Positions 59,325 to 64,000 of a stretch of DNA of 64,000 nucleotides are shown piece after piece. The stretch covers positions 1 to 64,000 of the forward strand of contig JAMKCH010056757.1 of the NCBI GenBank assembly GCA_023653785.1, written 5' to 3'. This DNA is from Ophioderma brevispina. Taxonomy: Eukaryota > Echinodermata > Ophiuroidea > Amphilepidida > Ophiodermatidae. A model generated the notes under the pieces. It had not been told where the DNA came from. It saw nothing but the letters and a program-made list of their open reading frames with translations, and did not search any database. Positions within the stretch are counted from its first letter, which is position 1. The number at the start of each line of letters is the position of its first letter. The position numbers and the translations under genes are program-made.

Positions 59325-60341
59325 TTTACAGTAGGAACGCCAGTGGCATTACTTCCGGTATTTTTTACAGGACGTGACCCCGATATGACGTCAAAAAATT
59401 TTAAATCCAAGCGCTCAGATTTGCGAGTGCGAGTACTCTAAGAAAAATTTAAATATCGAAATGATATTAAATTTCGGTTCAATTTATGTAACTTACCAGG
59501 CATATAAGATACTAAACTTTGATTTCCAGTAGAAATTGGTAGAAATATGTGCATTTCGTCCGAGAAAGTTAAAGCTAAACCCGCCGAAAATACGTACCAA
59601 AATGGGCGAAAGTCAGAGTCACGAACGACAAAAAAAGAACATATTTAGGCCCATGAAAATTCGCCATCAACGAAAAATGCTACAGAGTTAGATCTTGATG
59701 TACATTAGTTTGTCTGAAAAAATCGTGAATTGTGGCCTGTTAAGACGGCCATTCGCATGCTGTTGTTTTCGATCTGAAAGGTGTTTGCATTCGTGACAAT
59801 GACACGCAAGCATGACGCAAGTAGATACGGACCTCGTGAAGAAATTTTGTTGACGCTAGAAGAAAACCGAGCTTTTATTTGTGTCTCTTGGAAACTTTCA
59901 GAAGGAAAAAATAGGTGGTTAAGTTGTTATATAATTTAATTGGGAAACTGCATCGTTTTACAGAAAGACATGCACTCTAAAAGATAAGAAAAAAAGTAAT
60001 GATGACTGAATGAGGTCACGGCAGTTGATGGTAAATTAGTGTATCATTTGTGTAAGACTTGATGACAGAAATCAATTAAGCCTATACACCATTCAACTCT
60101 ATTCATGTGCATATTGATTATTTTCGTACGATGTTACATGAAGGAATAACCTGGTGCTCAGGTTACAGTGGCGTAAACCTGCTTGGAAAAGAGAAAAGGC
60201 CCCACGCAAAATCCGCTACTCCTCAAGCCCCACCCAAATGAGATCAGGAAAAATAATAAATGATAGTAATAAGAGTATAACTTGAATATTTAATCTTTTC
60301 CGGGAGCTGGACTGTGAACAGAGGTGTTGAAACAGAAAGTA

Positions 60342-60416
60342 TGCCCCTATCGGACTCGAACCTGTAAACTCCGTATTACTTGAATAGCGCGCTTGCTGAC
60401 TGAGCTAACAAGGGGG
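60342..60416 (-). ncRNA. tRNA-like segment inside the transposon
   Basis: Minus strand: CCCCTTG, A-box TAGCTCAGTCAGC (60395-60407), and B-box GGTTCGAGTCC (60352-60362), which fits the GGTTCGANTCC consensus exactly; the 3' end is 'gataggggca'. Four C-G pairs and one T-A close an acceptor-like stem, but the T stem has mismatches. Probably a captured tRNA-derived sequence that could still attract polymerase III. Confidence 0.5.
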
Positions 60417-60430
60417 TATGTATATAAAGC

Positions 60431-60477
60431 GATAGATCAACTCTCTAGGTATAGAGTTGATCTATAGTTGATCTATC
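60431..60477. repeat. Two mutually exclusive hairpins
   Basis: ATAGATCAACTCT (60432-60444) pairs perfectly with AGAGTTGATCTAT (60453-60465), while GATAGATCAACT (60431-60442) pairs equally with AGTTGATCTATC (60466-60477). One left arm faces two right arms. Confidence 0.8.
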
Positions 60478-60961
60478 TGTCAACTATCATTTTGACAACG
60501 TGTTTTCAAACTGAATTTTCTAACAAGTGCGGTCATTGCCATCGATAAATCCTATCAGAAGATGAAATATACCAATAATTTTATCTCATCATGCTAAAAT
60601 GAGTCATTCATTTTGTTAATATGCACATCGCAGGTACTTGAAAAATGTAAACATTGCAACATTCTGCTGGAATTCGACAACATGATCATGACTAAATTTG
60701 CCTTATATCGACTCTGTAGAAAGTCGATTGAAAATTTGTATATTTATAAACAAAATATACATATTAAGACTTATTCTGCAGTCTGTGGGAATAATTGGTC
60801 CTCTCCGTTGTTAATAATTAATCAATTAAAATTGCTAATGAAAACCGCGCGAAAAAATATCGTTCCTCGTACCCACGAGTGTCATGCCGCTCACAAAAGT
60901 TCGAACCCTTAAAAATTGACCTTTTAACGGCTATAGGCGTCGTTGGCGTTCCTACTGTTTA

Positions 60962-61781
60962 TGCCATTATAGTTCACACAATGGATCTCTGGGGGGGGGG
61001 AACTCTTATACATTGGTTTTAAATCAGACACACCAAACACTTGCAAAAATTCTACCTGAAAAAAACTCTACTACCAGTACAAGTGCATAACCTAACATTT
61101 TGGTCCAAACCTCTGGTCTGATCTGAATCATAGAACTGGACCAGGGTCATTCACTGATGTAGGTTTGGTCACTAGAGGGCAGTGTTCAAAATACAGTGTA
61201 TCATAAGCACGAGTTATGAAAGCCTACGTGTACCATTAGGATAAAAGTGTCTTCATACAGGTTGAGTTTGGTTAAGTGCGAACATGCAAAGTAGTGGAAC
61301 CACATGAGTACTATTGGCTGATTGGTCACTGTGTAATTATTGTGATTTTGAGCCAATCAGCAACATGGTAAGAACAGGGGTTGGGCTGAAGAGGGCTTTA
61401 GCTTAAATATTTGGAAGCTGCCATTTCAACTGGTCTACATAAAAGAATATTCATGTTAATTAGCCAATCAAAAATGCTGTACAAAGGCAGGTAGTTAAAT
61501 GGCTTAAAGGAGCAATGAGAGATTTCAAATAACAGGTGTCTCCAAAAAATAGGAAAATTCTCATTTTTGCACTGGTGTGAAGTTTTCTATCCTCATCTGA
61601 AAGGATTAAGCTGAGCACTGTTCTTTGGTACAAAAAACTGTGAAATTTCTAATTCCGATAGGGTAAAATACAAAAGTAGCTATGTTTTCTATTGAAAATA
61701 AGAATATACAAATCACTTTTGTTTTCATTTTAAGTTATTTCTGTAGCCAAATAAAAGGTAGGGAACATATTGCATGTCTAA
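60962..61781. repeat. Tandem duplication, segment B copy 1
   Basis: Matches 63022-63840 ('tgccattatagttcacacaa' to 'catattgcatgtcta'), offset 2060. Contains the 5' part of a TTAA MITE (61508 on) that is cut off where copy 2 of segment A begins. Around 61312-61380 are several TGATTGG/CCAATCA words. Confidence 0.85.
61508..61781 (+). mobile_element. TTAA-flanked MITE, truncated by the duplication junction
   Basis: TTAA at 61504-61507, then AGGAGCAATGAGAGATTTC. It is colinear with 63564 on, but stops at 'gcatgtcta', where the sequence switches to 'gctccaca..gggaacacg'. The right end is missing. Confidence 0.75.
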
Positions 61782-61800
61782 AGCTCCACATGGATAACAG

Positions 61801-63017
61801 GGAACACGACATCAGATACGACTGCTCGCTGCTCTGGGGACGGGGGGAAAGAGATTCTCCAAAATCGACATTCAGCCTACAACCATGATTTTTAATTTAC
61901 GGTTGCAGGAACTAGATAAGACGTGCAAGTTTTCAAGACAAAATTTGGAGAATGTTGATTTAAATCATGTCCAAAAGAATGTTTATCCTGATCATTTATG
62001 CCACTACATGTTACTACAAACTTGAGAGAACTTATCTTGAGGATTCAGTTCATTGAACTTTATTGCAAAACACAGACTGTCTCACAAACATTTGCCAAAA
62101 AGCTAAGTGCTGTGCTTCTCGTTTTTTAGAGAGAAAATAGCTATGCTAATGCGATTTTTAAAAAAATGGATGCTATGTTGTTGGAAAAAGAAAATTCTCA
62201 CTGCTGCTTTTCACAAATTCACTATTTCCCTCAGGGTCACTAATGACCAATAGATTTCAGGTTTATGCGGGTGCAGATGCATAAGAGGCCTAATGCTTAA
62301 AAAGCTTGCATCCCAATACCTTCTGAAATGTGTAAGTTAGGCGTTCAGTCGCTTTCAACTGCACCAAACCCGCATAAACCTGAAATCAACGTTGTTACTG
62401 GTTTCGGAACACTTTATGTAGTGCCCAGTTACGTAGCACATTTCCTCCTTTTCAACAATCCTAACCCATATAATCATGATACAAAAAAATAGGGAACGTA
62501 TGAAAAATAGTGACTCTACAAAGAGTTAACAACCTTGCCAAAGATAAAATGTGAGCAGGTGACGAGCTGTCCCGATTTTCGCTAGTTTTCAAAGGCTTCT
62601 TTCATTTATTTTTGCATGTACACAAGCCCGAAGGAGGAAAAAAATCTTTAAAAAGTGTGAGCACATAGACTAATGTGCTGAATCGTCATCACATACTTAG
62701 GTATGCGGGTTCGTAATACATACTTTCACTTTTTTCTGAGTGTTGACTGCATTTACTTAAGAGCATGCAATGCCAGCAATCCTCACCGCTCCCCCTCCTT
62801 AATCTCATAGCCCCTCTTATATTATCCTTCATATCATCCTCTCTCATATCTATCTTCCCCTCAAGTGGTAATTTGAAATCCCCCTCCTCCCAAATAATAA
62901 TATAAGGTTTCCTGCTTACATTTTGAAGGGTTCTTTTTAAAGTACGCAAAAAATCTGAAGTAGTGGATGTTAATTGCTACAAGACAGCAGTTACTTACCC
63001 CACTGTTAACAAGAGTG
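61801..63017. repeat. Tandem duplication, segment A copy 2
   Basis: Second copy of 58108-59324 with small indels, mostly single bases. The junction at 61782-61800 shares 'gctccaca' with the start of copy 1 and has a short filler 'tggataaca'. Confidence 0.9.
62252..62387. repeat. Palindromic element, copy 2 with eroded right arm
   Basis: The left arm is unchanged from 58560. The right arm has an inserted 'aa' in the GCACCCGCAT region and loss of the inner TGCATAAGAG pairing. Confidence 0.75.
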
Positions 63018-63021
63018 TTTA

Positions 63022-63840
63022 TGCCATTATAGTTCACACAATGGATCTCTGGGGGGGGAACTCTTTATACATATTGTTTTAAAATCAGAAACACCAAACA
63101 CTTGCAAAAATTCTACTGAAAAAAACTCTACTACCAGTACATGTGCATAACCTAACATTTTGGTCCAAACCTCTGGTCTGATCTGAATCATAGAACTGGA
63201 CCAGGGTCATTCACTGATGTAGGTTTGGTCACTAGAGGGCAGTGTTCAAAAATACAGTGTATCATAAGCCGAGTTATGAAAGCCTACGTGTACCATTAGG
63301 ATAAAAGTGTCTTCATACAGGTTGAGTTTGGTTAGTGCGAACATGCAAAGTTAGTGTTAACCACATGAGTACTATTGGCTGATTGGTCACTGTGTAATTA
63401 TTGTGATTTGAGCCAATTCAGCAACATGGTAAGAACAGGGGTTGGGCTGAAGAGGGCTTTAGCTTACATATTTGGAAGCTGCATTTCAACTGGTTAATGA
63501 AAAGAATAATCATGTATAGCCAATCAAAATGCTGTTACCAAAGCAGGTAGTTAAATGGCTTAAAGGAGCAATGAGAGATTTCAAATAACAGGTGTCTCCA
63601 AAAAAATAGGAAGATTCTCATTTTTGCACTGGTGTGAAGTTTTTCCATCATAAATCCCCATCTGAAAGGTTTAAGCTGAGCACTGTTTCTTGGTTACCAA
63701 ACACTCGTGAAAAATTCTAATTCCGATAAGGAGTAAATACAAAATTCAGCCTATGTTTTCTATTGAAATATAAGCATATACAAATCACTTTTGTTTTCAT
63801 TTTAAGTATTTCCTGTAGCCAAATAAAAGGTAGGAACATA
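63022..63840. repeat. Tandem duplication, segment B copy 2, at the empty site
   Basis: Joins segment A directly through a single TTTA (63018-63021), without the transposon. Confidence 0.9.
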
Positions 63841-63917
63841 TTGCATGTCTAATCTATATGAAATCACTACAACATATCACAGAAAATATGGACGACTTAA
63901 ACTCTCGTGTTGCACCT
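63564..63917 (+). mobile_element. TTAA-flanked MITE, AGGTGCAACGAGAG family
   Basis: TTAA at 63560-63563 and 63918-63921. Starts AGGAGCAATGAGAGATTTC and ends CTCTCGTGTTGCACCT. Same interior as 36040-36388. Confidence 0.8.
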
Positions 63918-64000
63918 TTAAAGCTCAGCATTAATTTCTTAACTAAATACCTGTAATGTTCTTGTTGAAAGTTGGATTTTTTCCGAATCAAATCAGACAT

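Larger units (their letters stand above)
59329..60957. mobile_element. 1.63-kb DNA transposon, CAGTAGGAACGCCA ends
   Basis: Perfect 14-bp terminal inverted repeats CAGTAGGAACGCCA, flanked by TTTA at 59325-59328 and 60958-60961. The duplicate locus at 63018-63021 has a single TTTA and no insert, which proves both ends. The longest open frame (99 codons, 60613-60912 plus) has no DDE/D motif or other transposase feature, so the element is non-autonomous or from a family I do not know. It contains a tRNA-like segment and a double hairpin. Confidence 0.9.

Overview
This is AT-rich animal nuclear DNA that I read as almost free of genes: I recognise no complete protein-coding gene. What fills it is old and young mobile elements: tRNA-derived SINE remnants, non-LTR retrotransposon tails, many short inverted-repeat elements (MITEs) and large foldback elements, plus microsatellites, G/C homopolymers and a minisatellite. 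The style of the repeats (tRNA-like heads followed by ATT tails, the GCGCCTT...AAGCGCTTT motif, TTAGGG-like patches, poly-G/poly-C runs) suggests a marine invertebrate, perhaps a deuterostome such as an echinoderm or hemichordate. That placement is inference and not firm.

Layout. 1-10 kb: a diverged tandem duplication (505-1568), a retrotransposon tail (1590-1945), a 1.38-kb foldback element (3214-4593), a TTAA-flanked MITE (5143-5733), a textbook hAT-type MITE (7269-7444) and a 1.27-kb foldback element carrying two perfect palindromes (8750-10024). 10-20 kb: a decayed reading frame on the minus strand (10369-10966), which a MITE with an 8-bp target duplication has interrupted; two hairpins of a small structured repeat family (about 14.67 and 15.62 kb); and a minisatellite (16735-17530). 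20-31 kb: a tandem duplication of 4-5 kb (21885-26811 and 26812-30632) whose second copy is shorter and full of small deletions, and whose first copy holds a split insertion bounded by pure A runs.

31-36 kb: more foldback elements, then a 1-kb tandem duplication (33243-35323). Both of its copies carry the same exon-like minus-strand reading frame, but each copy is damaged at a different place; only the first copy has a 65-bp insertion flanked by TTTTAA. 36-46 kb: a series of TTAA-flanked MITEs, two SINEs, a MITE with a perfect DR1 nuclear-receptor motif, and a GC-rich island with promoter-like motifs (44020-44420). 46-58 kb: a long polypurine tract, a second copy of the large foldback element, a tRNA-like sequence and a non-LTR reverse-transcriptase fragment lodged inside a MITE. 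58-64 kb: a tandem duplication in which one copy carries a 1.63-kb DNA transposon (59329-60957) and the other keeps the empty site.

Nothing here forms an operon or pathway. The most informative signals are paired filled/empty sites, the hairpin family whose paired arms change together, and two candidate decayed coding sequences. Several duplications may be two haplotypes laid end to end, or error-rich long-read gap filling, rather than real tandem repeats, so copy counts should be read with care.
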